Shown: positions 1 to 10,679, numbered from the stretch's first letter. The stretch is 64,000 bases of DNA from Aeromonas popoffii (GCF_000820025.1 NZ_CDBI01000066.1:55314-119313); one strand, 5' to 3'. Notes: generated by a model from the sequence alone, not told the origin. Translations and numbers: made by a program.

Positions 1-240
1 GGCAGGCAGCTGGCTGCACCAGCACTGATCTATGGTCTGACCGGCCGAGACGGCGCAAAACGCCGGTTCGCCACAGCCAGGGCACACATGGGTGCTTTTT
101 GACCCATCCAGCTCTGCCATCACCGCCAGCTGGGCGTCGCTCTCCATGGCCGACCAGTGCCCTATCTCGGTCAGGGTACGACCACAGCCGAGACAGAGCC
201 CATCCCTGGCCTGACACTGGCCGATACAGGGACTCGGCAC
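1..240 (-). CDS. DUF1289 / cysteine-rich CWC protein, C-terminal end cut off by window
   Basis: The first 80 codons are visible and the gene runs off the left edge. The product begins with VPSPCIGQC and has the DUF1289 spacing of four cysteines (C-x3-C then C-x2-C), probably a small metal site. A second cysteine cluster, CPGCG followed by CWC and a leucine-proline pair, matches the cysteine-rich CWC family. The GTG start directly follows the TAA of the upstream S1-domain gene with no gap, so the two are probably one transcript with coupled translation. No enzymatic function is known to me; a structural zinc-binding role is inference. Confidence 0.7.
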   Translation of the reverse strand, partial: MPSPCIGQCQARDGLCLGCGRTLTEIGHWSAMESDAQLAVMAELDGSKSTHVCPGCGEPAFCAVSAGQTIDQCWCSQLPA

Positions 241-1101
241 TTATTCGCCGTCCGGCGACGCTGCGGTCTCTGCCTCGACCAGCGTGATGCAGTTGTCTTC
301 GATGACAATCTTACCCTGCTTGTAGAGACCGCCGATGGCCTTCTTGAAGGTGCCCTTGCTCATGTTGAACATCTTGTAGATGAGCTCGGGTTCACTCTTG
401 TCGCCCACGGCCAGGCTGCCACCCTGCTTCATCAGCCGGGTCAGGATCCGGCCACCGGCGTCGTCCATCCGATCCATTCCCGGCTTTTGCAGGGTCAAGT
501 CCAGTTTGCCATCATCACGAACCTGCTTGACCCAGGCGGTCAGCGGTCGACCTGTCATCACCCGGCCAAACACCTCGTTCTTGAACAGCATGCCGGAGTA
601 TTCACCGTTGACGACAGCCTTGATGCCAAGCGGAGTGTGTTCGCCCGGCAGCGCCGTCACCTCGTCGCCAGCCTTGAAGGGAGGCTGATCAGTGCGCAGG
701 AAACGTTCCAGCCGGCTGGTGCCCACCATGCGCCCCTCGTTGTCGAGCATCAGGTGCACCAGATAGACGTGGCCCACCTGCATGGGTTTGTTCTGCTCAC
801 GAGTCGGCACAAACAAATCCTTTTTCATGCCCCAGTCGAGGAAGGCCCCGATCTTGTTGGCATTGACCACCTTGAGGCCGACTATGTCGCCCACCATGGC
901 AAAGGGCTTGTCGGTAGTGATCACCGGCTCACAGTCGGCATCCAGATAGAGAAAGACTTCCACACCGTCATCCTCGGCCACGCCTTCCGGCAGCTGACGC
1001 TTGGGCAGCAGCAGCTCGCCATATTCGTCGGCCGCAAGCCAGGCGCCCCTGTCTTCTAGCTCGATTACGGTGAGGGTGTTCATCTTGCCAATCTGTAACA
1101 T
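241..1101 (-). CDS. CvfB-like S1 RNA-binding-domain protein
   Basis: A 286-residue cytoplasmic protein of the CvfB/YitL type, built from several S1-like OB folds and a C-terminal winged helix, as known for this family. The N-terminal segment (LQIGKMNTLTV), the central segment around VGLKVVNANKIGAFLDWG, and the C-terminal helix-turn-helix stretch (MFNMSKGTFKKAIGGLYKQG) are recognisable. The frame is open 20 codons further upstream, but ATG at 1101 is chosen because a purine-rich GAAGAGAT lies just before it and the protein then starts at the conserved position. Family members bind RNA and influence virulence gene expression in Gram-positive bacteria; the role in this organism is unknown. Confidence 0.85.
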   Translation of the reverse strand: MLQIGKMNTLTVIELEDRGAWLAADEYGELLLPKRQLPEGVAEDDGVEVFLYLDADCEPVITTDKPFAMVGDIVGLKVVNANKIGAFLDWGMKKDLFVPTREQNKPMQVGHVYLVHLMLDNEGRMVGTSRLERFLRTDQPPFKAGDEVTALPGEHTPLGIKAVVNGEYSGMLFKNEVFGRVMTGRPLTAWVKQVRDDGKLDLTLQKPGMDRMDDAGGRILTRLMKQGGSLAVGDKSEPELIYKMFNMSKGTFKKAIGGLYKQGKIVIEDNCITLVEAETAASPDGE

Positions 1102-1332
1102 GGTGATCTCTTCTTTCATTATCCGGATGGCCAATATTTCATTGCCCGTATGGGCGCGCATGTTACCTCAAGAGCGGTAACCGGGCCTAGTCCCCTTGCC
1201 CTTCTCCCACACGATTTTCGGGGTAGCCAGCTCGGCTTGTGGCGATATCATCGCCAGTCAGCCAGGGCTTGGCTGCAAATAACCCCACTTTTTGGTAGAC
1301 TGCGCCGCTGTTAAAATCCAGAGGAACTGTCG

Positions 1333-2547
1333 ATGAATCCATCCACTCGTACCCGTCATCTCAATCAATGGATCCAGACCCACAGTGGGCAGGACATGAC
1401 CTACCCGGCGCTGCACGGTTTTCTGTGTGCCCGTCTGGTGGGACCGGATGCCCCTGACTGGCAAGCCCCGCTGGCGGGACTGCTGGAACAGGATGCCGAG
1501 CTGGATGAGAAGAGTGCCGAGGCATTGCACCACCTGATCGCCGAGCTGGAAGCACAGGCTGACGTGGCCCAGCTCGCCTTGCCAAGCCAGTGCCGCCTCC
1601 CTACCGACAGCCCGGAGCAGGTGTTTGCGCAGAGCCACCCCCTTGGCCAGTGGTGTTACGGTTTCAGCCAGGGGTTTGCCTGCTGGCCCAAGCCGAAGGA
1701 TCTGAACGATCCTACCACCCAGTACCGCTTCAGTCTGGCCGCCGAACTCAGCCTGTTTCGCGACAAGCCCATGGCCCAGATGCTGCACGTGGCGGCTGGC
1801 AGCGAGCTGTCCTTCATGGAATTTTGCAAACGCCAGCGTCAGAACATGAAGACGGCGCTCAATCAGCTGCTGCAGCTGGATGAGTATCAGGCAGTGCCCG
1901 ACGCTCAGGCAGCCCTCGACAGCAAGCAGGCCGAGCAGTGGCAACAGTGGTTCGAACTGGCCGATGCCTGCCGCGATCCCCAGGCTCGCCTTCGCTGGTT
2001 TGACAAGGTGATTGTCGATGCCGAGCCCCTGTTCGACGACGCCTTCTGGCAACAGATGGCTGGCCACAGCTGGCGTGCCTACGAGGCCCGCCCCCTGCTC
2101 GCCGCCAGGGCCGGCCGGGCCGATTGCCTGTTGCGCCTCGGCCAGCTGGAGCAGGCTCGCCAGGAGTATCTGGCGCTGCTCGACCTGTGCATCGCCGATG
2201 AGCTGGGTTGCCGTTATACCCTCTCCAGTCTCTATGCCCTGCAAGGGGATTGGAGCGCCCTGCGCGCCTTGCTGGTCCGCTTCGACGAGGCCTCCAGCTG
2301 GCTGCTCTACAACAGGGCGTTGATGGCATTTGTCTGTGATGGCCCCGAGGCGGCGCTGCCACAGCTGGATGCGGCCATCAAGGCCAATGCCCACGTGCCG
2401 GCCTGTCTGCTGGGTCAGCGCAAGCTGCCCAAGCAGGAGCCCCAAAGCTGGCAGGCAGGCAGTCGCGATGAGGCGGCGCGCTACACGTTGCAGAGCCGCG
2501 AGGCTTGGCTCAAGCACAACGCCTTGATCTGGCTGCGTAAAGGCTGA
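1333..2547 (+). CDS. UPF0149 (YecA/YgfB-like) protein with TPR-like C-terminal half
   Basis: A 404-residue protein. Residues 1-160 resemble the UPF0149 family: an all-helical segment with the aromatic block QWCYGFSQGF, the position where family members carry W-x-x-GF-x-x-GF. The second half consists of alanine- and leucine-rich helix pairs (for example ADCLLRLGQLEQARQEYLAL) typical of tetratricopeptide repeats, suggesting a protein-interaction scaffold. It lacks the C-terminal SEC-C zinc motif of E. coli YecA. The start is supported by GAGGAAC nine bases upstream of ATG. It stands alone between convergent and unrelated genes; its function is unknown. Confidence 0.7.
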   Translation: MNPSTRTRHLNQWIQTHSGQDMTYPALHGFLCARLVGPDAPDWQAPLAGLLEQDAELDEKSAEALHHLIAELEAQADVAQLALPSQCRLPTDSPEQVFAQSHPLGQWCYGFSQGFACWPKPKDLNDPTTQYRFSLAAELSLFRDKPMAQMLHVAAGSELSFMEFCKRQRQNMKTALNQLLQLDEYQAVPDAQAALDSKQAEQWQQWFELADACRDPQARLRWFDKVIVDAEPLFDDAFWQQMAGHSWRAYEARPLLAARAGRADCLLRLGQLEQARQEYLALLDLCIADELGCRYTLSSLYALQGDWSALRALLVRFDEASSWLLYNRALMAFVCDGPEAALPQLDAAIKANAHVPACLLGQRKLPKQEPQSWQAGSRDEAARYTLQSREAWLKHNALIWLRKG

Positions 2548-2716
2548 CCAGCCCGAGGCAAAACCAGCCTCGAACAGACCCGGTTGCGGCGGATGACGTG
2601 CGCAACCGCACATTTCTCTGGTGCTTGTTCAGACAAATGTCCTTGTGTTACGTATCATCAAGGTCAAAGTATCAAGAGAAACTGCACCCGATGCAGCCGT
2701 CACAGCAGGATGTCAT

Positions 2717-3187
2717 ATGTCAAAGATCATAGAGCTGCTTGCGCACTACCCCCCCTATCAGCTGGTTCACGCCGCCGAAATGGTACGCGATACCTTTGAG
2801 CAGTTTTACCAGCAGCGCTATCAGCTAACGGTGCCCCAGTGGCGCCTGATGATGGTGCTCGGCCCCAACTACCCCATTAGCCAGAAAGAGCTGGTAGAGG
2901 CAAGCGGGATGGACAAGGTGCGGATCTCCCGCGAAATCCACCGCCTGGTGGAGAAGGGGATCCTGTTTACCGAAAGCAGCGAACAGGACAAGCGGGTCAG
3001 TCTGGTGTCACTCACCCAGGCCGGGCTCACCTTGTTCCAGCAACTCAAGACCGAAGCGGGCAGCTGGCAGCATACCCTCACCGACTATCTGCCCACCGAA
3101 GCGCGCCAGACCATTCGCCTGCACCTGCAAAGCGTCAGCGACGCCATCGAACAGCTCCATCTGCTGGATAACGAGCACACGTCATGA
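2717..3187 (+). CDS. MarR-family transcriptional regulator
   Basis: A 156-residue winged-helix regulator. The core around residues 50-105 shows the MarR pattern: WRLMMVLGPNYPISQKELVE, recognition helix with DKVRISREIHRLVEKG, and the wing SEQDKRVSLVSLTQAG with its conserved D-x-R. MarR dimers usually repress their own operon and respond to small aromatic ligands. The upstream frame is open, but ATG at 2717 with AGGA ten bases before it gives the usual family length. Its TGA overlaps the ATG of the following DUF4250 gene, so the two are probably co-translated. The regulated target is not evident; no neighbouring efflux gene is on the same strand. Confidence 0.85.
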   Translation: MSKIIELLAHYPPYQLVHAAEMVRDTFEQFYQQRYQLTVPQWRLMMVLGPNYPISQKELVEASGMDKVRISREIHRLVEKGILFTESSEQDKRVSLVSLTQAGLTLFQQLKTEAGSWQHTLTDYLPTEARQTIRLHLQSVSDAIEQLHLLDNEHTS

Positions 3188-3372
3188 ACCTGAATAACGT
3201 CGCCACCATGGACATCAACATGCTGCTGAGCCTTGTCAACATGCAGCTGCGTGATCGTTTTGATGATCTGGATGATCTCTGCAAGGCACAGGAGATCGAC
3301 CAGGAGGTCTTGGTCGCCAGGCTTGCCAGCGGCGATTTCCACTACCGGCCGGATCAGAAACAGTTCAGATAG
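3184..3372 (+). CDS. DUF4250 domain protein
   Basis: A 62-residue acidic protein. The block LLSLVNMQLRDRFDDLDDLC is the signature of the DUF4250 family (small bacterial proteins of unknown function), followed by the usual I-D-Q-E helix and a short F-x-Y tail. The ATG overlaps the MarR stop codon by four bases (ATGA), which indicates translational coupling. No function is known; co-expression with a MarR regulator suggests a role in the same response, but that is inference. Confidence 0.8.
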   Translation: MNLNNVATMDINMLLSLVNMQLRDRFDDLDDLCKAQEIDQEVLVARLASGDFHYRPDQKQFR

Positions 3373-3534
3373 GGATCCGGATCACAATCCGGCCAACGGC
3401 ACTGGCTCTGGCGGTAAAAGCTGATATGTTGATGGTTGCCCCGTGCAATGACACCCAGCGACATGTATGGATACATCAAGCTGTCATACTCGGTGGTTAG
3501 CCTTTCACTCGCGACCGCTAGCCAAGGACGACCC

Positions 3535-3714
3535 ATGATGCTCCTGACCCGACAGACCAGCCTGATCACCCTCTGTAGCCTGCTCATCATCAGCCTGTTT
3601 TACCCCCGCCTGCCCGACAGCGCCGAACAGTGGCTCAGCACGCTGTTACTGGGCTCCCTGGTCGCCGTGTGCCTGATGGTGGGCAGTGGCTGCCGCCGCT
3701 TCATTCGGGATTGA
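3535..3714 (+). CDS. Small inner-membrane protein (two predicted TM helices)
   Basis: A 59-residue hypothetical protein. Residues 8-23 (LITLCSLLIISLFYPR) and 33-50 (LLLGSLVAVCLMVGSG) are hydrophobic enough to span the membrane, with an arginine-rich C-terminal end (CRRFIRD) consistent with a cytoplasmic tail. The open frame starts further upstream, but AAGGA lies six bases before the ATGATG at 3535, which decides the start. No family was recognised. It is followed by a strong bidirectional terminator. Confidence 0.55.
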   Translation: MMLLTRQTSLITLCSLLIISLFYPRLPDSAEQWLSTLLLGSLVAVCLMVGSGCRRFIRD

Positions 3715-3759
3715 CTCGCGCCCTCTGCCCCTGTTGAACCATGTCTCTTCGCCCGCACC

Positions 3760-3799
3760 AAACCAAACAACGCAGCCCGAGGGCTGCGTTGTTTGGTTT
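3760..3799. terminator. Bidirectional rho-independent terminator
   Basis: A perfect 19-bp stem (AACCAAACAACGCAGCCC and its complement) with a two-base loop. The A tract at one side and T tract at the other let it terminate both the small membrane gene on the plus strand and azoR on the minus strand. Confidence 0.85.
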
Positions 3800-3832
3800 G
3801 ACATGGCGGGTGCGCCATGGTCAGTCTTTTGA

Positions 3833-5537
<1,705 letters not shown>

Positions 5538-5634
5538 GGTACGCCATGCGTGCCTCTTTTTTTGCCCGCTATTCCCGCAATCAAGTGTGCAATAGCGGCC
5601 ATCAACAGTGACCATCGACATCAGGAGAGATCGT

Positions 5635-6813
5635 ATGTTTGGAACCGCAACCCGCCCCGGCGCCACCCGTGCCCTGCTGCTGGGCTCCGGCGAACTCGGC
5701 AAGGAGGTCGCCATCGAGTTGCAACGGTTCGGGATCGAAGTGATCGCCGCCGACCGCTACCCCAATGCCCCCGCCATGCAAGTAGCCCATGCCGCCCGGG
5801 TGCTGGATATGCTCGATGGCGCCGCCCTGCGCGAGCTGGTCGCCGAGATCAAACCCGACCTCATCATCCCCGAGATTGAAGCGATTGCCACCGATACCCT
5901 GGCCGCCCTTGAGCAAGAAGGGGTCAAGGTAGTGCCCAATGCCCGCGCCACCCAGCTCACCATGAACCGGGAAGGGATCCGCCGCCTCGCCGCCGAGACC
6001 CTGGGTCTGCCCACCTCCCCCTACCGTTTTGCCCAGAGCAAGGAGGAGTTTGTCGCCGCCGTTGAGGCCATCGGCCTGCCCTGTGTGATAAAGCCAGTAA
6101 TGAGTTCATCTGGCAAGGGGCAGAGCGTCTTGCGCGATCTCGCCAAGCTGGATGAGAGCTGGACCTATGCCCAGGAGGGTGGCCGCGCCGGTCGTGGCAA
6201 GGTGATTGTCGAAGGGTTCGTTCCTTTCGAGTACGAAATCACCCTGCTCACGGTACGCGCCGTCGATGGCATTCACTTCTGCGAGCCGATCGGCCACCGT
6301 CAGGAAGATGGCGACTACCGCGAATCCTGGCAGCCGCAGGTGATGAGCGAACTGGCGCTGGCTCGCTCCAAAGAGGTCGCCGCCAAGGTGGTCGAGGCGC
6401 TGGGCGGCTATGGCCTGTTCGGGGTCGAGCTCTTTATCAGGGGCGATGAGGTGTGGTTCAGCGAAGTCTCCCCCCGCCCCCACGACACCGGCATGGTGAC
6501 CCTGATTTCTCAGGATCTCTCCGAATTCGCCCTGCACGTACGCGCCATTCTGGGGCTGCCGGTCGGCACCATCACCCAGTACGGGCCGAGCGCCTCTGCC
6601 GTGGTGCTACGCGACGGGCACAGCCAGAATATCCGCTATCAGGGGATTGGCGAGGCATTGGCGCTGGTACCGGGTGCCCAGCTGCGGCTGTTTGGCAAGC
6701 CGGAGATCGCCGGTCGCCGCCGTCTCGGCGTGGCGCTGGCCCGCGCAGAGGATTGCCCGGCTGCGGTGGAAAAAGCCAAAGCCGTGGCCGCCAAGGTCGA
6801 GGTGATGTTCTAA
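5635..6813 (+). CDS. purT: Formate-dependent phosphoribosylglycinamide formyltransferase
   Basis: A 392-residue ATP-grasp enzyme, the same length as E. coli PurT. It makes formyl-GAR from GAR, formate and ATP, the folate-independent third step of purine synthesis. Visible signatures are [14 protein letters not shown] at the N-terminus, [14 protein letters not shown] for the ATP-grasp nucleotide loop, and [14 protein letters not shown] near the C-terminus. The open frame begins nine codons earlier; ATG at 5635 follows AGGAGAGATCGT and matches the E. coli start. It is followed by a terminator-like hairpin. Confidence 0.96.
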   Translation: MFGTATRPGATRALLLGSGELGKEVAIELQRFGIEVIAADRYPNAPAMQVAHAARVLDMLDGAALRELVAEIKPDLIIPEIEAIATDTLAALEQEGVKVVPNARATQLTMNREGIRRLAAETLGLPTSPYRFAQSKEEFVAAVEAIGLPCVIKPVMSSSGKGQSVLRDLAKLDESWTYAQEGGRAGRGKVIVEGFVPFEYEITLLTVRAVDGIHFCEPIGHRQEDGDYRESWQPQVMSELALARSKEVAAKVVEALGGYGLFGVELFIRGDEVWFSEVSPRPHDTGMVTLISQDLSEFALHVRAILGLPVGTITQYGPSASAVVLRDGHSQNIRYQGIGEALALVPGAQLRLFGKPEIAGRRRLGVALARAEDCPAAVEKAKAVAAKVEVMF

Positions 6814-6834
6814 GGGCTTTTTTTGCCACCGTAA

Positions 6835-6850
6835 AACAAACGTTTGCCGA
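6835..6850. promoter_or_regulatory. PurR-box-like palindrome
   Basis: A ten-base palindrome CAAACGTTTG is embedded in AACAAACGTTTGCCGA, which resembles the PurR operator consensus. It lies just after purT and about 90 bp before hxpB, an unusual place for a PurR operator, so it may be coincidental. Confidence 0.25.
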
Positions 6851-6860
6851 GTGATCGGGC

Positions 6861-6893
6861 GCAAGGGGCATGGCACTGCCCCTTTTGCATTTT
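6861..6893 (+). terminator. Rho-independent terminator after purT
   Basis: Stem GCAAGGGGCA with a TGGCAC loop and TGCCCCTTTTGC on the other arm, followed by a T-rich stretch. Confidence 0.7.
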
Positions 6894-6939
6894 CCCGTCA
6901 GGCTTATAATCCCCTCTTCAAATTTGTCAGGAGTACAAG

Positions 6940-7599
6940 ATGCTAGCTGCGGTGATCTTCGATATGGATGGTGTTCTGATCGACTCGGAACCCTTTTGGC
7001 AACAGGCCCAGATGGCCGTTTTCTCCGAACTAGGTCACCCCCACACCGTCGAGGATTGTGAATCGACCATAGGCGTGCGCATCGATCAGCTGGTGGCACA
7101 CTGGTATCGGCTCCGCCCCTGGGTGGGCCCCAGCCAGGAAGAGGTGGTGCAGCGCATCCTGGATCGGGTCAATGCCCTCATTCTGAGCGAAGGTCAGGCC
7201 AAGGCGGGTGTGCTGGACGCGCTCGACCTTATCGAAGCGCGCGGGCTGAAAGTGGGTCTGGCCACCTCCTCCCCGTTCGCTATGGTGGAGGCAGTACTCG
7301 GCAAGCTCGGCATCCGTGATCGCTTTATGGCGGTTCACTCCGCCGAGGTGGAGCGATTCGGCAAGCCGCACCCGGATGTCTATATCCACGCGGCCGAGAA
7401 GCTCGGCGTCGAACCTGTGCACTGTCTGGCCATTGAAGACAGCTTTACCGGCCTGCTGGCGGCCAAGGCGGCCTCCATGAAAGCGCTCATCGTGCCGGAT
7501 CCCGCCCTGGTGGGCGATCCGCGTCTGGCCATCGCCAACTACCAGCTAAGCTCGCTGGCCGAACTGGATGCCGACATGCTGGCCAGCTGGGTCGCGTGA
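6940..7599 (+). CDS. hxpB: HAD-superfamily hexitol phosphatase
   Basis: A 219-residue HAD phosphatase of the HxpB (YniC) type. Motif I FDMDGVLIDSE carries the nucleophile and acid/base aspartates D8 and D10, motif II is ATSSP, motif III contains the lysine in FGKPHPD, and motif IV is AIEDSFTG. E. coli HxpB dephosphorylates 2-deoxyglucose-6-phosphate and hexitol phosphates, helping to detoxify sugar phosphates. The ATG is preceded by a good ribosome site (CAGGAG). It is a single gene between a terminator and a short intergenic region. Confidence 0.85.
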   Translation: MLAAVIFDMDGVLIDSEPFWQQAQMAVFSELGHPHTVEDCESTIGVRIDQLVAHWYRLRPWVGPSQEEVVQRILDRVNALILSEGQAKAGVLDALDLIEARGLKVGLATSSPFAMVEAVLGKLGIRDRFMAVHSAEVERFGKPHPDVYIHAAEKLGVEPVHCLAIEDSFTGLLAAKAASMKALIVPDPALVGDPRLAIANYQLSSLAELDADMLASWVA

Positions 7600-7749
7600 A
7601 CGCGCGCGCGAGCCTGGGGCGCATGGGCCAGAAAGCCTGCAGCACCCCCTTTGATCTTGGTCATAAACGTGCACTTGCTCGCGGTTAACCCCCTCTTGGC
7701 CGACTAGAATCAGGGAAGATAGGCGGCCACTCGGCCCCAGGAGGTCACT

Positions 7750-7953
7750 ATGATCGAGTACACCAGCAAGAGTATCGTCTGCCCCCACTGTGGCCACCAC
7801 ACCCGGGTCGAGCTGGATGCCAGCCAGGGGGATCAGGAGTTCTACGAAGATTGCATGGCCTGTTGCAACCCCATCCACCTGCGGCTGCACCGGGATGAGG
7901 CCCGCGACTGCCTGCAGCTGTTTGTGGATGCCGACGACGAGCAGCTGTTCTGA
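7750..7953 (+). CDS. CPXCG-motif cysteine-rich protein
   Basis: A 67-residue acidic protein with a zinc-ribbon-like pair: CPHCG at residues 11-15 and C-x2-C at 36-39 (CMACCNP). It belongs to the CPXCG cysteine-rich family, a small gammaproteobacterial group of unknown function. AGGAGG lies before the ATG. A bidirectional terminator separates it from ribE on the other strand. Confidence 0.8.
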   Translation: MIEYTSKSIVCPHCGHHTRVELDASQGDQEFYEDCMACCNPIHLRLHRDEARDCLQLFVDADDEQLF

Positions 7954-8016
7954 CTGCGAATCACAAAAAACAGTCACGCGGTTTTGACTGCGAGCGAACG
8001 CGAACAAGGGATCACA

Positions 8017-8044
8017 AAGGGCCTGCAGGATGCAGGCCCTTTTC
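8017..8044. terminator. Bidirectional rho-independent terminator
   Basis: Twelve-bp stem AAAGGGCCTGCA with loop GGA, flanked by A and T runs; placed between convergent genes (CPXCG protein and ribE). Confidence 0.85.
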
Positions 8045-8081
8045 TATGGCAAGTCGCCAGAAGCGAGCAAAACCTGGCAGA

Positions 8082-8699
8082 TCACCCCGGCTGGCGCGCT
8101 GCCAGCACCCGCTCCACGGTATCGACGATGGCCTGGGTCTGGGGATCGATCTCGATATTGGTGTGCCAGCCCGCTTTGACCCAGCCCAGGTTGGTACGGG
8201 CCAGGGTCTCCGGGATCAGGTTGACGCAAAATGTGTTCTCACGCACCTCCCCCACGGTCAGGCTGATGCCGTCGATACCGATGTAACCCTTGGTCAGCAC
8301 ATATTTCATCAACTCGGGGGCCAGGCGATACCACACCTGACGGTTGTTGGGGGTGTCGATGACGGAGATCACCTCAGCCGTGCCCATGATGTGGCCAGAC
8401 ATAGCATGGCCGCCAATCTCGTCACCAAAGCGGGCCGCCCGCTCCACGTTGACCTTGTCCCCCGTTTGCAACTGACCGAGGTTGGTCAAACGCAAGGTTT
8501 CCTGCATCAGATCGAAGCTGACCAGATCCCCTTCCACCCGGGTAACCGTCAGGCAACAGCCGTTATGGGCCACAGAGGCGCCGAGCGCCAACCCCTCGCC
8601 CCAAACCCGGCTTGGCATACGGATCACGTGGATGCGAAAGTTGGGCTGCTCTTCAATGGCCACCAGTTCGGCGGTCCCCTGCACTATGCCGGTGAACAT
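8082..8699 (-). CDS. ribE: Riboflavin synthase, alpha subunit
   Basis: A 205-residue enzyme that dismutates two 6,7-dimethyl-8-ribityllumazine molecules to riboflavin. It begins with the universal MFTGIVQG and has two lumazine-binding barrels: the first with VAHNGCCLTV, the second, starting near residue 100, with IGIDGISLTVGEV. A conserved HAMSGHIMGT links the two. As in E. coli, it lies close to norM, which is transcribed in the opposite direction. No FMN riboswitch was seen upstream. Confidence 0.95.
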   Translation of the reverse strand: MFTGIVQGTAELVAIEEQPNFRIHVIRMPSRVWGEGLALGASVAHNGCCLTVTRVEGDLVSFDLMQETLRLTNLGQLQTGDKVNVERAARFGDEIGGHAMSGHIMGTAEVISVIDTPNNRQVWYRLAPELMKYVLTKGYIGIDGISLTVGEVRENTFCVNLIPETLARTNLGWVKAGWHTNIEIDPQTQAIVDTVERVLAARQPG

Positions 8700-8828
8700 G
8701 TCTCGTCTCCTGCTACGAAAAAAGGCAGGTTAACCCCGCGTTGCGGCACTGACAAGCGCACCAGCTGACAAGCCAGCCCTCGATCGCTATAGTGGCGGCG
8801 TTTACATTCGGGTTAACGAGGAAAAGAA

Positions 8829-9035
8829 ATGCAGGTATATCAATGTTGTGAGGCCATTCGCATCGCCTATAACCAGATCGGCTCAGGTGATCAGGGCTAT
8901 GTGCCGCAGGCCATCGCCGCGACCATCAGGGCGCTCAACGCCGTGGCCTCTGACGAGCGGGTGCCAGCCGACCTGCGCGAGCAAGCCGCCTATGCCGCCG
9001 CCAATCTGCTGATCAGCGATCACGAAGACGCCTGA
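8829..9035 (+). CDS. UPF0253 family protein (YaeP-like)
   Basis: A 68-residue helical protein similar to E. coli YaeP: the spacing of [16 protein letters not shown] and of the tail [16 protein letters not shown] is the same. The function of the family is unknown. GAGGAAAAGAA precedes the ATG. An inverted repeat just downstream (TCAACC and GGTTGA, 9057-9078) followed by T residues may act as its terminator. Confidence 0.85.
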   Translation: MQVYQCCEAIRIAYNQIGSGDQGYVPQAIAATIRALNAVASDERVPADLREQAAYAAANLLISDHEDA

Positions 9036-9109
9036 ACCCGCTACAAAGCCATGGCTCAACCGTTTCGCGATGGTTGATTTTCAGGCTAGAATGCCCCCCC
9101 GCATGTTGT

Positions 9110-9135
9110 CTCCCCGCAGTGGGGAGGCAAAAGCC
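9110..9135 (+). promoter_or_regulatory. Stem-loops in the norM leader
   Basis: In the 5' leader of norM, a six-bp hairpin (CTCCCC, loop GCAGT, GGGGAG) is followed at once by a small one (GGC AAAA GCC). A TAGAAT box at 9087-9092 could be the -10 element. The structure ends about 50 bp before the start codon and could be a regulatory leader, but it matches no riboswitch class I know. Confidence 0.35.
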
Positions 9136-9185
9136 CATCCGTTATCCGCTCTTTCTCTTTTTATCTGATCCACTCGGAGGTGTCA

Positions 9186-10565
9186 GTGCAACGTTACTTG
9201 TCCGAGGCGAGGCAGCTCGTTCGTTTAGCCAGCCCCATTCTGGTGGCCCAGGTGGCCCAGATCGCCATGAACTTTGTCGATACCGTGATGGCGGGACAGG
9301 TCAGTGCCGTGGATCTGGCGGCTGTGTCGGTTGCCTCCAGCTTCTGGTTGCCGATCATCTTGCTGGTGCAGGGCATCATCATGGCGCTCACCCCCATCGT
9401 TTCCCAGCTCAACGGCGCCCGTAAACGGGACGAGATCCGCCCGGCCGTGCACCAGGGTTTCTGGCTGGCCCTGATGGTGACCCCCATCGCCATGGTGGCG
9501 CTCTATTTCAGTCCGCTGGCGCTGCACTTCATGGACGTGGATCCGGTCATGGCTGCCAAGACTGCCGGCTACCTGCACGCCATTTTGTGGGGCCTGCCCG
9601 CCTTCGTGATGTTCCAGGTGCTGCGCAACTTCAGTGAGGGGCTCTCCCACACCATGCCAACCATGGTGATCGGCTTTGTCGGGCTGGCGGTCAATATTCC
9701 CGCCAATTACATTTTCATTCACGGTCACTTCGGTATGCCCAAGCTCGGCGGCGTCGGCTGCGGTGTGGCCACCGCCATCGTGCTGTGGGCCATGCTGCTG
9801 GCAATGATCGTCTACGTGAAGCTCTCCCCCCACTTCAAGAAGATCAACTTGTTTGCCCAGCTTGCACGCCCCAACGGCAGCCGGATCTGGCGCCTGTTTC
9901 GTCTCGGCTTCCCCATCGCCATGGCCATTTTCTGCGAAGTGACCCTGTTTACCGTGGTGGCCTTGATACTGGCCCCGTTCGGTGCAGAGACGGTAGCGAG
10001 CCACCAGATTGCGCTCAACTTCTCCAGCCTGGTGTTTATGCTGCCCCTCTCCATCGGGGTGGGTGTCACCATCCGGGTCGGCCACAGCATAGGGGAAGGC
10101 CAACCCCATCACGCCCGGGTGGCAGCCCGTACCGGTATTCTGCTGGGCATGACTGTCGCTGTGCTCACCGCGGCGGTTACCGTGCTACTACGGGAGCAAA
10201 TCGCCTCCATCTATACCGATGACCTGCAGGTGATCGCCCTGGCGGCCACCTTGCTGTTCTTCGCAGCCATCTACCAGCTCTCCGATTCGGTGCAAGTGGT
10301 GGCGGCCGCGGCACTGCGCGGGTACAAGGATACCCAGGCGATCTTCTACATCACCATCGTCGCCTACTGGGGACTGGGGCTGCCGACCGGCATGATCCTG
10401 GGTCTGACCGACTGGCTGGTACCGCGGATGGGGCCGCAGGGCTTCTGGATCGGCTTTATCGTCGGCCTCACCAGTGCCGCCCTGATGCTGGGGGCGAGAT
10501 TGCGCTACATCTACGGTCGTTTTGCCACCCCGGAGGCCTGCACTACCTTGTCGCGGGCCCAGTAA
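9186..10565 (+). CDS. norM: MATE-family multidrug efflux pump
   Basis: An approximately 459-residue inner-membrane antiporter with twelve predicted helices. The first helix block (LASPILVAQVAQIAMNFVDT) and the repeat in the second half (LGFPIAMAIFCEVTLF) are typical of NorM, which exports fluoroquinolones and cationic dyes against sodium or protons. Two GTG codons are possible. The one at 9186 is chosen because CGGAGG ends five bases before it, whereas the one at 9180 overlaps that ribosome site. Its closest chromosomal neighbour, ribE, is also next to norM in E. coli. Confidence 0.92.
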   Translation: MQRYLSEARQLVRLASPILVAQVAQIAMNFVDTVMAGQVSAVDLAAVSVASSFWLPIILLVQGIIMALTPIVSQLNGARKRDEIRPAVHQGFWLALMVTPIAMVALYFSPLALHFMDVDPVMAAKTAGYLHAILWGLPAFVMFQVLRNFSEGLSHTMPTMVIGFVGLAVNIPANYIFIHGHFGMPKLGGVGCGVATAIVLWAMLLAMIVYVKLSPHFKKINLFAQLARPNGSRIWRLFRLGFPIAMAIFCEVTLFTVVALILAPFGAETVASHQIALNFSSLVFMLPLSIGVGVTIRVGHSIGEGQPHHARVAARTGILLGMTVAVLTAAVTVLLREQIASIYTDDLQVIALAATLLFFAAIYQLSDSVQVVAAAALRGYKDTQAIFYITIVAYWGLGLPTGMILGLTDWLVPRMGPQGFWIGFIVGLTSAALMLGARLRYIYGRFATPEACTTLSRAQ

Positions 10566-10650
10566 CAGGGCGTGGAAGCGACAACTCGCCTGCAAAATCA
10601 ACAGGCTGCGCAAGAACTGGGCAAACAGTCTCCTTTGTGCGTGCGGCCTG

Positions 10651-10679
10651 TTGACAGCCTTGGGGGGCATGGGTAGTAT
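10651..10679 (+). promoter_or_regulatory. Promoter of the tRNA-Val array
   Basis: TTGACA at 10651 and TAGTAT at 10674 with a 17-bp spacer. The GC-rich stretch GCCGACC follows the -10 box, as in stringently controlled stable-RNA promoters. The first tRNA begins 46 bases further on. Confidence 0.8.

Noticed and set aside
157..1059. 300-codon plus-strand frame at the left edge
   Set aside because: Antisense shadow of the S1-domain gene.
8700..8828. FMN riboswitch near ribE
   Set aside because: None of the conserved RFN-element helices could be found on either strand upstream of ribE.
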